NCBI GenBank assembly: GCA_032622095.1
Contig: CP136068.1
Location: 115,619,509-115,683,508 of the forward strand
Origin: Siphonodentalium dalli
Taxonomy: Eukaryota; Mollusca; Scaphopoda; Gadilida; Siphonodentaliidae
Reading direction: 5' to 3'
DNA: 64,000 bases
This document shows, in pieces, positions 22,431-33,670 of this stretch (positions are counted from its first letter, which is position 1; every line of letters starts with the position of its first letter). A program made the position numbers and the translations under genes. The notes below the pieces were generated by a model, which saw only the letters and a program-made list of their open reading frames with translations, was not told where the DNA came from and did not search any database.

Positions 22431-23747
22431 CAGTGTTCACGCTGGACCGAAAAAAACTTTAGCCAAAAGTTTAGCCAAATGAAAATTTCAATAGCCAAAT
22501 GAAAAAAACTTTAGCCAAATGTTTTTTGGCCAAATTAAAAAAAACTTTGGCCAAATTAAATCATCGTTTTCTGGTCGGTTCACAATTGATGACTAAAACG
22601 TAAAATCTAACAGACACAGGTAAAATACACAATAATTTAAATAATTTTTATGAACTAGAAGTATTTTTATATATATCATTTATTAAAAATTTATTAATCT
22701 TTATGTGAAAGAGTGATTGGGGGGGGGGATAACCCGGGATTGTCCTTCTTAATTTTGTTTTTGTTTGTTTTATATCAATATTTTGTTTTAAATCATTAAA
22801 TATTTATCCTTGCGAAAATATCTAAGTGACATCTGGAAACTAATAACTTAATATTGTTACGCCATTATCAAATTACAATCTGTCATAAAAGCATGCATAT
22901 TATTTTGACTGTATCGGTATTGACGACAAATAGCCACAAAATATCTGTCGTGATTCACATTTGGCTGATTAATCTATTGTCTTACACTTGGTGCTCATAA
23001 ACTTCGACCGTCATAAATACAATGTCATCATAAACATGCATTGTGCGGGAGTCCCGTGAGTGACCAGACAGACAATGGGGGATTATGGGATTAAATGTAA
23101 AATAATAACCTTTTGCTGTTTCGTGCAGTGACGTAATCTTTCTCCAGATTAAACAGCCTGTTACGAACAAATTGCTTATATACCAGCGTCAATGCACACT
23201 TTACAAAATATTGCTTTCTTCACATTGTCATGATTCAACCACGGTCGGTTTAATGTCCATGCGTCTTTGAATGTCCGTCTTGTGAAAACTAAAGATGATT
23301 GCATATCACTGTGTGATCGCTTGGTTGATAGAGTTGTCGATCGGATTTCCCTTTGTACTGTCCGCGATCGGGTTTCCCTTTGTACAGTCGGCAATATATT
23401 CCCAGTTTCGATATTTTCGGACTAGATCGTTCATATCACAGAATTGAAAACCAACTTGCCAAAATTTATGTTAGATTTGGAAATAAAAATATATTTACTG
23501 TACACTAATTTGTTACGGAACGATATTTCATAAGAACGAAAATAATGAAATACTTTCGTCACCTAACTTCGTCTTGAATGTCGATCTATTGAGCGCTTTT
23601 ATTAATTAGCTTTCTGACTCCATGCTTTCAGTCTACATTTGGGGTAAAAAAAGTTTAGCCAAAAGTTTAGCCAAATGAAATTTTTATTAGCCAAATTCGA
23701 AAAAGATTAGCCATTGGCTAATTTGGCTACCGACAGCGTGAACACTG
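22431..23747 (-). mobile_element. hAT-type DNA transposon, decayed
   Basis: Terminal inverted repeats CAGTGTTCACGCTG at 22431 and CAGCGTGAACACTG at 23734-23747 are flanked by the identical octamer ATGGTGAG (22423-22430 and 23748-23755). An 8-bp duplication and CAGTG-type ends are diagnostic of hAT elements. Subterminal regions are packed with AGCCAAA motifs (22451-22553, 23652-23730), typical transposase-binding clusters; most are in the same orientation at both ends. At 1,317 bp it is too short for a full transposase; only a broken zinc-finger start remains. Confidence 0.95.
22984..23394 (-). pseudogene. hAT transposase N-terminal (TTF-type) zinc finger, frameshifted
   Basis: The minus-strand frame 23394-23176 ends with a segment reading RPWLNHDN then AIFCKVCIDAG. 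It stops, and in another frame the sequence resumes as NLFVTGCLIWRKITSLHETAKG. Together these match the TTF/BED-like finger at the start of many hAT transposases (W-x-x-RPWL, FCKVC, then N-x-F-x-TGC and HE-x-x-K). A frameshift near 23178 breaks it, the last histidine is lost, and the catalytic RNase-H fold is absent. The upstream part of the frame is Thr/Arg-rich and may be non-coding. Confidence 0.75.
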
Positions 23748-24286
23748 ATGGTGAGTCAATGTGTTCCTGATATGGTTTTGATCAGTTCGCGGTGATCGAT
23801 TCGTCAATCAATCAATCAACCTATCAATGTTATTGTCTACTAAATCATGAGATGACATACAGCCAACATTAATTAACCTATATACATAGAATTTAACATT
23901 CTTTTGTGACTCACTGTATTTAGTTATATCAGGGAAGTTCAATAAAATATGTCATCAACATACATGAACACGGATTCTGATATACGCTACATTGATATGT
24001 AACAGTAATACAGTCTCCCGAACAGTTATTCACACCTTCATATTTGATGCTAATCCGTAGTGTTGGTCACATGTATCATTGTGTGTCTGTTTAGTTATAG
24101 CCAGTATCATTATATGTTACATATTATTTATAAAACATTATGAGGCTTATATTGATATATTTATAACTTCGCCATCCAAGAACCCATATACTATATCACA
24201 CTATGCTGGCTGCGAAAAAATAAATCGTGAAATAACTATGTTGGGCAATGAAACTGTACAGTCTTGTGGAGATGATCTTTAATATT

Positions 24287-24540
24287 TAAATCAGGTGTGT
24301 GATAAGGTGATCGTCAATATCGATCAGTTGCCCACGGTTGCTAAATCACGACTCGTCTTAAGAGGCATCTATGGATGGACCCAACCTTATGGAATATGTA
24401 TCAGTGATAACTTCATTGCCGATTTACCAAAAATATTACATCATGACGCAGTGCTGGGTGTCGGGAAAAGTATAGAGTGGAATAACACGTTCGGTCTTCT
24501 GGGGCGAGAACACGATTTACACTTTGACGTTCAAATGTGA
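24287..24540 (+). CDS. Candidate terminal exon, unrecognised protein
   Basis: An 81-codon frame follows an AAATCAG acceptor-like site and ends at TGA 24540. Its composition is balanced and protein-like (VIVNIDQLPTVAKSRLVLRG, then YGWTQPYGICISDN). No family is recognised. A preceding frame at 24172-24282 (containing SHYAGCEKINREITM) might be another exon, but its own stop at 24280-24282 would need to be spliced out. The alternative is a relic of a mobile element or chance. Confidence 0.3.
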
Positions 24541-26867
24541 TGAAAATATAATAGATGTGATGAAAATATAATAGATTACATTATCCCACAGCTACAATCA
24601 AACGAGATTTGTACCAATTAACACAGCGAATTCGTTAAGTCGCGAGACGTAACATCTTATATTCAGTAATAAATGAGGCCAATACTCGTCCCTAAGTTGT
24701 GCATTCGCTGTTATGAAGTTTGCCAGCATATTATAGTTATGTAAACAAGTGGTGTACATGATCTCCCGCCTCATCAGTTTGTAATATTGCATTCAGATGC
24801 TGGTTTATGAGCGAAATGAGCGAAATTATAAGTTTTTCAATCTGAACCTGTATATGAAATATTTCTGGAATCATCATTAGCCGACATTGTATTTATTTGA
24901 GCTATTTGAATTCGTTGTGCTATTATTTATTATACAATATACGAAGTTCCGGTAAAGAGCCTTAATTTATGCACATTTTGTCACGGATGATCCACCGTTG
25001 CATGCCATACATGTACATGCATTTAACCGTTAGTGAGACAATAGTTTAGTAAACATTATAAGCACATACAGTTAATTCAATGTATTGTACAGAGTATAAT
25101 AAATAAAGAGAAACTATTTCTGCTATTTCCTTGTCGTATAATTTACAACCAACTTTTGTCTCCAATGACGAATTGTATTCTCCGCAATCATCTGCGGCCA
25201 TATCCGTGGTCGATACATGCGACCCGTTTGCCCCCTCTCAACTCTCATAGCTTCATGTAGGTGTATGTACATGTATGCATGTAAAGTATTGACGTAGCTT
25301 TACGATGTTTCCTGTTCTTCGTGTTGACCTAAACAGTTTATATTAGTGTAAACAATATTCTATTTGAACAAAAAAGAACATCACAATGACAATTTAAACA
25401 GACAAACAAAAGGCTCACGTGGGGATGGGATATCAAGCCATAGGCCTATGGGTTTTTTTTTAAATCCTTTCCTCATGAAATATTATACAAAGGATCAATG
25501 CATACAGTTATAGGAAAAAGGTGACTGGAATTTATCAATAGTTCTATATTCTCTCATATATATATATTGTGAAGATAGTTGTGCGACCGCAGCGATGAGA
25601 AAGAGGGAGAAGTTATTGCAGTAGAAGGAAGAGGCGTGTGGTAAATGGTGTATACAATTATGCTTCAGTAAGAATCGAAATGGGTAATGATGGTGTAGTG
25701 TTCAATATAGAAATATCGCGCAGTGCTATTAGGAATTTGTACAAAATTTTATGACTTTTAGATAATTTGACCACGAATGCCGCTTCATGATCAGGAGAGA
25801 TATATTCAGCGACGAAAAATCATCAGGTAGAATCAACTTGTGAACATATACACAAGTGCAGAAAACATAATAAGATGCCAGATAGAACACGATTTGAACC
25901 TTGCTAATACATTTTCTGTTAGATTAACTTGCATTGGCAACCATGGATTAGAAACTGAGAACATCAGACATAGAGACCTTAAAGTACACGTGGGTGAGAT
26001 AATACATAATAAGCAAGACTATGTCATAGAGGTAGAAGCAGAAGAACATTTCAGAATGAACTGACCCACGTACAACACAATCTTAGTGGAAAGAACCAGA
26101 CATATGACCAAAATTAGAACCCATAATCGGCCAATCGAAATTATAAATCATGACCGGCCGAAATAAATTAGAACTCATCTAAGCTGAGCTTCACTGATAT
26201 GACCGGCCAACAAAATATGACTCATGACCGTCTTTGTCAATTGGATCACCAACCATTGGACACTAATATGCTTATGTTGTTATATATGTAATGGCATTTT
26301 ATGTTTAGGTACTTGTGTTGAACGATTCCAGTTGGCGAAATTGTAGATACATCGCATCCTATCGTATACAAAATAAGACCAACCATTCACTTGTGTAGCT
26401 AATAAAACGAAATATTTAATTTCTAACAAACCAATCCAGTCATATGCATCGAACACATCGAAAACAGGTATGGAAGAACATTATTCAAGTCGCACATTGT
26501 TATGCTCTATATTTTCTTGCAATTCTGTCATTGATGTTTCACCGCGTTAAACTATATATATTCATTACATATATCATCTACATAAACTTGTGGCATTCTC
26601 TAAACTGTTTCGTTAGTGTAGCACGTTGTTGTTTTATAATAAAAGATAAAAACGTAGCTTGTCTTCTTTTGGTCGGAGATGCTCGCTGCTTGTTGGATGT
26701 GTCCTGTACGATCGAAATACACTATTAAACAGTAACATTGTCATTACATTCTGTTCCGCCCGTTGCAATTCATTATTTCGAGTGTGCATCACCTACATGT
26801 ACAATACTCATATAACTGTCTGAGATCGAAATGCGTGTGGCACAAGTCATACAGCACATAGATATAT
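24541..26867. other. Intergenic, no firm gene
   Basis: AT-rich. The 74-codon frame at 25840-26064 (with FSVRLTCIGNHGLETEN) is preceded by a CATCAG acceptor-like site and could be an exon, but no family is recognised. Scattered GACCGGCC motifs occur at 26150-26230. A weak duplicated ATAGATGTGATGAAAATATA unit lies at 24537-24576. Confidence 0.35.
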
Positions 26868-26880
26868 GATGGCAGGAATG

Positions 26881-27350
26881 CCAACTCATTCTGTTATATA
26901 TGCTAGTCGACCATAGGTCGCCTCTCATATATAAGATAATGCATGGCCTAACAATTGTTTTTATCAATTTTTCTTACATTCTTTAAAATTTATTAAAAAA
27001 ATTACCATTTTTTCTTACATTCTTTAACAATTTTTATCATTTTCTAAATCATTCTAACATTCTATTACCATTTTTATCATTCTTTCTTACATTATTTAAC
27101 AATTTAGTCATTTTTTATCATTTTGTCTTACATACGTTAATCAATTTTATCATTTTTTTAAAATTATTATTTCTTACATTCTTTAACATTTTTTTCTTCA
27201 CTTTTTTAACATTTTTCTTACATTTGTTGAACAATTATAAAAAATAATATGAAATTTGTTTGGCCAACGCATTCTCTTATATATGCGAGGCGACATATGG
27301 TCGACTCGCATATATAAGAGAATGCATTTGACAGAGGGTTTTCGCAAAAA
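26881..27350. mobile_element. Lone hairpin cassette with 13-bp flanking direct repeat
   Basis: A degenerate hairpin (26881-26946) and a well-preserved one (27264-27330) bracket a spacer in which the CTTACATTCTTTAACA motif is repeated about seven times with a ~32-bp period. The element is flanked exactly by GATGGCAGGAATG at 26868-26880 and 27351-27363. The right end is TTCGCAAAAA, a short A run before the duplication. Neither the TTAA- nor the TA-type MITE ends are present. The 13-bp repeat and A run resemble LINE-mediated insertion. Confidence 0.75.
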
Positions 27351-27355
27351 GATGG

Positions 27356-27436
27356 CAGGAATGAAATGGTAACACCTTTATAGACTTATTATATATGCAC
27401 ACATGAGTCTATAAAGGTGTTACCATTTCATTCCTG
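27356..27436. repeat. Perfect hairpin, 31-bp arms, 19-bp loop
   Basis: Bases 27356-27386 and 27406-27436 are exact reverse complements, starting CAGGAATGAAATGGTAACAC. The outer edge overlaps the 13-bp repeat that borders the neighbouring cassette, so the cassette seems to have inserted at the edge of this palindrome. The size would suit a small foldback element or a precursor-like RNA hairpin; nothing shows transcription. Confidence 0.9.
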
Positions 27437-29029
27437 TTATCTTATAACTTTATCAAAACTCATACGGCTATACGTATACATAACGGAATATGGAGTAAGT
27501 TTTGTAATTAAGATAAATTAGCCTGGCTAGCCTGTTTTCGCGGAAATAGAGTGTGGCACTAGCTGCAATAGGACACATAAAGGAATTAGTGCGGCCAGAT
27601 AGCCGGTACACCCATACCACAGTCTCTTTAAAAAGCCAACGATATTAAATATAATCAATTTGACGTCTCTAGATTATCTCTCCATTTCTGTTTTGATGTA
27701 TTCAGATTCTCTTCAGTCCATTGGTCATGTCTGGGACTGATCGATATTTTATCAAGCTACTTTAAAATGCCGACGGTATAATTATTTCAGAAAAAAGCTT
27801 TGTGATTGTTCATGTTTCAATACATTGCGAGATCGACTGTCAATGCGTTTTGACAATTCATATTCATAGCGAAACAGAACCAAAAAAATAAAATAAAAAA
27901 TGTTAAAGAATGTAAGAAGTAATTATAATAATTGTTCATGATTTGTATGTTACTGGTTATGGGACCGCATTATGTTGCTTCGATTATCACAAACACACTA
28001 CACCCCATATGCGCTACATATTTTATTACAATTTATTATGTCATATTTGGTAACCCGGTAATTCTAGAAATATGATATAGATAGTATTTTTATAGGCGCA
28101 AACCTGATAAGTTTATCATAGGATTTTATAAAGACAGTAGCGGCGTTACACAACGTTGCCCATGTTAAAGTGATGTTAAACCCTCTGCTGTGGATATTTG
28201 GAGGAAATATACGATACTCTTGCTCAAAGTGTTACACATATTCTCATAAATTCTATATCAATATCATATCACAAAACGTCGTTCCTATACATGGTTTGTA
28301 AGTAGTGAATTTTGTCATTTTGTTTATCGCGATTAATTCGTCCCAACAATAAAGAAGTATTTATTTAATTACAATTGCGCGTACTTCAGATGTTATCATT
28401 TTTTAAAACGTACAGTCGACATGGCTGTAATTCACGTCAATTATTTTTTATATATTTGTATTGGGATCAAAACATGAACGTCATAAACAAATAAGTTCGC
28501 AAAAATAAAAGACGACAATTAGGTTGTACATAGAGATGCATAAATAAATCTGGTTGTTTAGACTGAGATTTTGAGGACACCTGATTAATCTGATCTCGAT
28601 GGAGATACAGATGTTTTAAAGAAATGTCCAGGCGCTTCTCTGTTCATTCTACTATAATACATAGCGACTAATTATTCTCAGTTTAAAAGAAAAGTTGCTA
28701 TAATAATACATGCTATATATTTCCCGACACAGCAAGATTTTAAGTTGTCTATGTTAGGCTATTAGTCTGTTTTAATAAAATAAAAGACATCGTCTATAAC
28801 GGGCAGATGTACACCTTGTCAGGTGCCAGTATTGGAGGACCATGAACAGTTATGTGCTAATGACTATTTTCTTTTATCTCAGAAGAAGCTATAATTGATT
28901 GTACACTGTGACCATCATTTTTGAACAGGCCTTCTATAAATATCCATCTCTCTTGACAAATTTGTATCTTTTTGGGGAAATTACCTTGAATGGGAGAGAC
29001 TCAATTGTGTTATAATACACGAGCCATTC
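27437..29029. other. Intergenic, nothing recognised
   Basis: AT-rich. A short relic of the cassette spacer (AATGTTAAAGAATGTAAGAA) lies at about 27899-27918. No frames of note were seen. Confidence 0.45.
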
Positions 29030-29830
29030 AAATTAAGGAGATGACTATATATAACTTTGGTCGATATCGGCGACTAAAATATTCTTATCAATGGTAGTGT
29101 CCCTCCTCTCTCGATCTCTGACCAAACCGTCCCAAATATGGCGTCTTCAGCCCACATGATTTGATTCATCGTATCATTGGAGAAGAATTATGAATACGAA
29201 GTTGGTGGAAATTAGTGCTAAATATATTTGTATCAGCTTTGATGCCTCTCGACTCCTCATTTATGATAGTGGAGTATATTGGTAAAAGAATTGTTCACTT
29301 CGTGACTAAATCATGAAATTTTACATATATGTACATATTCCCAAACCAATTGATATTAGATATGGAGCTACGCTGAAATTTCACTTTAACCCCTCTTTTA
29401 ATGGGTTTTTCGAATTTAAAGAGTGTTTCGTGATTATAAAATTTATTAAATGTCACAATTAATCTTACCATGGAATAAGTTCAAGTTGTCCGTCAAAATG
29501 GCAGAAGTAAGTGGAAAATTTGACCTTTTCACTAATATCTTCTAGACCAGTTTCTTATGTATGGAACTGGTTTGGAAATGTGACTTTATTTTGTATTATT
29601 CATGTTAACTGATAATTGGAGCAATGACATATGCCATTCATGAGATCCCAGCCCCTTCAGATCCCTCAATAATTCGATTTTACAGAACGCTGTATGAAAT
29701 TTCACCAAAAATCACCAGTTGGATTCTAGTCATATTTCCACAAGAAATGAGCAGAACTGTGCAAAGTAATTGAGGCATACCATTGCTCATGAATATTTCA
29801 ACTCAAAAATAATTTTTCAGGTTTGCACCA
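29030..29830 (-). repeat. Left arm of large foldback (repeat T family)
   Basis: Read on the minus strand this aligns in order with about 32560-33300. Examples are ATTTCATTGCTCCAAT-like, GAAGATATTAGTGAAAA, CCATGGTAAGATTAATT, ATAATCACGAAAC-CTCTTTAAATTC, AAAAGAGGGGTTAAAGT and GCTCCATATCTAATATCAAT. Divergence is moderate, so the arms are old. The plus-orientation copy 15990-16450 shares part of it. Confidence 0.8.
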
Positions 29831-30239
29831 TTTTTTTCAAGTACAATGGAGTTATCTTAGGTGTTAGGTGTTTGTTTTTATCCGTCTTAGATGCGTTACA
29901 GTGAGAACTATCTATGGTGTTTATTGGTTTGGTCCCTCTTAAGTGCCTGACTTTGATGTGTTTTTAGAAAAACATACTCAGACTAACTTGTCCACAACAT
30001 TTGGTAGAAAAGTTGGTATTTTCAAATATATTCCGGACATTATTCTCTGTTCTTCTGTAGGCCTTTTAGAAAGTAAAACAAGGAGATTAGTGAAAAACTG
30101 CTTAATAACATGAAATTCTGGGCCATTGGCATCAACATTGGTTGACTCATGTCATGAACACCATTTCCTCCATTGTGGATATAAAGGCCACCATGATGAA
30201 GAACTCTCTAAAATTACCTCCCAATTGATTAACATATAC

Positions 30240-31850
30240 TTGAGATATTATGGAAAGTGATAGCCACCAAATTTCCAAGTGTACAACTCACCCATGACAA
30301 AGCAATCATGTTATTTATATATGAACACCACCAGAATGACCATGTAGCCTTTCCCTTTATACAAATACACCTCACCCATGACCATACAACCACAGTGGGT
30401 TTACCTGTAAACCACACACGTAAACTACACAGCCAGAGTCACAATTCAGGTACACCATGTATACTCCTACACTTCATCATGACCATGTAGTCACTTTCTG
30501 TATACATATTCACCACATTCGGGTCGTACATTCACTTCTTGTATACCTATTCGCCTCACCATTGGCCACATATATATATTTGCCACATTTATGGCCATAT
30601 ATATCATATATTCAGCAACATTAACCGTAACTCCCTGTATGCATATACTCCTGACCAATGGCCATAGAACCATTTTATATATACCATGCAGTGTCCCGCA
30701 CAGTGGCAATTTACACACTCCAGGCTTGAATATACTCCTCACTCAAGACAATTCAGCCACAACAGTCGTGGTCATGCAATAACTCCTTGTTTAAGATTCA
30801 CCCCACCATTGGCATCCAATCACTCCCGGTATGCATATCGGTCACACACATGGCAATATAACCAATACATATATACAATGTACATACACACACCACCAAT
30901 GTCAATTATAGAATCACTCCAGGTATAAATCGACACATCATCATTGACCATACATACCTTCTAGATACAACACACATATCCTCACCATTGTCCATACAGT
31001 CACTCCATGTATACCCTTTCTTCACACACATGACCATCAACCCACTCATGATATACATATGCACCACACTCATTACCACATAGTCAATCCAGGTTTTACG
31101 TATACACCTCACCGATGGATATACCAATACCCCGTACGACCTTTCGTGCACTCCAGGTTTGCATGTACACATCGCTCACGAAAATTCAGCCACACGATGT
31201 ATACTCACACCCCCATTCATGATCATACAACTACTCTCTGTATAAATATACACCCACCAATGACAATACAGCCACGACAGAGATGCATATACATAACATA
31301 TACAACCATGACCACAAGGACACTTCATATATACCCACACACCGCCAATGACCATCCAGCTATACTCCATGTATGCAAAAACACTTCAATAATCATGACC
31401 GAACAGTCATTCCATGAACACCTATATACATTACACATACGCATACAACCACTCCCTATTTATTCATACACCCACAGTCCCACACATGAGCATACAGCCA
31501 ACATATGTATACATGTACACGCATCCATGACAATAGTCACCAAGGTACGCATGCATATCCCACATGACCATACAGTCACTCTATATATACATAAACAAAA
31601 CACAGATGAACAGCTACTATCATTACACACATACACCTCTTCATTGACCATACAAACAATCATTGTATATATATTCACCTCACACATGACCATACAGTCA
31701 CCCCTTGTATACCTATACATCTCATCATAGACACCATAATGCCACTCCTTCGCACATTCATGACCATTCAATAGCTCCCTGTAGAACTATTCACATTATC
31801 TATGACCGCACATTCACTCCCTGACTGCCATTTGGACATACACCATATAT
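30240..31850. repeat. Degenerate ~42-bp minisatellite core of the foldback
   Basis: A long run of diverged units built on TGACCATACAGTCACTC, TGTATACATATACACCTCA and similar words, with spacing of about 42 bp. Some 35-40 units can be followed. The plus strand is poor in G and lacks stops in places, which creates a 223-codon frame at 31059-31730 and shorter frames on both strands; these are repeat artefacts. The array lies between the inverted repeat T arms. Confidence 0.85.
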
Positions 31851-32159
31851 TAAGTTGATTTTCATGCTAATTGTCGAGAGCAGCCACATAATATGGTTGC
31901 TCTCAGTTCCGTTTAGACGTTTGCCCATTTCCATTAAAAATATGGTCCCAGAAGACATTTTGGGCAAAATTATATACTACAGTTCACCAAGGAATTGTCA
32001 TGCCTCAGAAGGTACAGGGACAACGAGAATGAAACATTTTGTAGTCATTGGATTAAGCATAACATGGTAATAACTAAGTGAGTTATTATTTGATAACTCT
32101 TGGGAACAGAGAATAATGTTTGAGATATATGTACAAAAAATCATATTTGTTTTTACCAA

Positions 32160-33670
32160 ATTGGTTGCCATTTTGGAAGCCATCTTGAGCAATTTTGTCT
32201 AAAAACACATTCGTGTGACGCATTTAAGACAGATCAAAACAATATACATCTTTGATAGCAAAGATAGTTCCATTTACTTGAATAAATGGCCCAAATCTCA
32301 AAAGTTAATTTTTGCTAATTTTGATGTCAAGTTTGTGATAGAAAAATCCAATAATTCTGGTAATGTCAGTGGTTACATTAGTAACACTTAACCAATGTGC
32401 ATCAGAAATGCTAGAATTTAAAGTATATAAGACAGAATAGCCAATTTTATTTATCGACCACAACTTGTAAGCAATTACGTGGCATGTTGGGCCAATATTT
32501 ACCATTTCCCAGGTTTTGGTCCCAATTTTGGAAGCCATTTTCAGAACAAGTGACAATTTTGGTTCCATTGAGTTGAAATGTTCATAGGTTATTGTATGCC
32601 TCACTTCTTTTGCACAATTCTGTCCATTGTTTCTTTAAATATGACTAGAATCCTACCCGTGACTTTTGGTGAAATTTCATACCGATTTCTGTAAAATTTT
32701 ATTTTGAGGGATCGGAAGGGACTAGAGCCTCATGAATGGCATATTTCATTGCTCCAATGAGAAGTTAATATGAATAATACAAAAATAAAGTCACAATTCT
32801 GAACCAGTTCCATACAGCAGAAACTGTTCTAGAAGATATTAGTGAAAAAAATTCACATTTTCCACTTACGGCTACCATTTTGACGGCCATTTTGATGTGG
32901 CATTATGTCTCCCAGAGTCTTACTTACTGTATATGCCGAATATTAAATCGCATATTTCATGGTAAGATTAATTGCGACATTTAATAAATTATATAATCAC
33001 GAAACGCTCTTTAAATTCCGAAAACCCCTTAAAAGAGGGGTTAAAGTAAAATTTCACCGTGGCTCCATATCTAATATCAATAAGTATGTGAATGTGTACA
33101 TATATGCAAAGTTTCATGCTTTAGTCACAATTTGAACAATTGCCTTGAAAATTTGACTTAATCTACTCCACTATGACTCGAAAGGCGCCAGTTTTGAAAT
33201 ATTGATACCCCGTCCATTAGACTCCTGATATCATGGAGATGATTATGCATAAGATTGGTTGTAATCGACAACTAAAGAAATTCTTATCAGAAATATTGCT
33301 CCCCCATCTCTCACCCAAACGGAACCAATGTGTCATCTTTATAGTCCTTAATTGTATAGCATTCATTTTAGAATATGTATCATTATGGTGGAAATCGGTG
33401 CTAAAAATATGTTTTATCAATTGTGGTACCATCTTCCGTTCCGTGCACCCCTGACTCAAACGGCGCCATTTGTTGACACATTTAGACCACACCATTAGAT
33501 TCTTGATATCATGGATGATTATGTATAAGTTTTTGTTATGTCCCTCCCCCTTTTATGCCCCCTGACAACAACAGCGTAACTTTAGAAAATTCTAACCCAC
33601 ACCAGTATCTTCCTCGTAAAAAAAATGATAACTTTTAATGCTCATTGGTGCCATCTAGATGGTCTCCCGT
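32160..33670 (+). repeat. Right arm of large foldback (repeat T family)
   Basis: The segment 32560-33300 is the inverted partner of 29030-29830. Outside it, 33180-33670 continues with a CCTGATATCATGGAGATGATTATG-like block and TCTTCCTCGTAAA followed by CTAGATGGTC, both of which recur at 55670-55840. Inside, CCATTTTGGAAGCCAT occurs twice, at 32169 and 32526, so the inner edge has a partial duplication of about 360 bp. No protein is encoded. Confidence 0.78.

Noticed and set aside
31059-31730. 223-codon frame rich in His, Thr and Tyr
   Set aside because: Created by the degenerate ~42-bp minisatellite; other frames there are also partly open and no domain is present.
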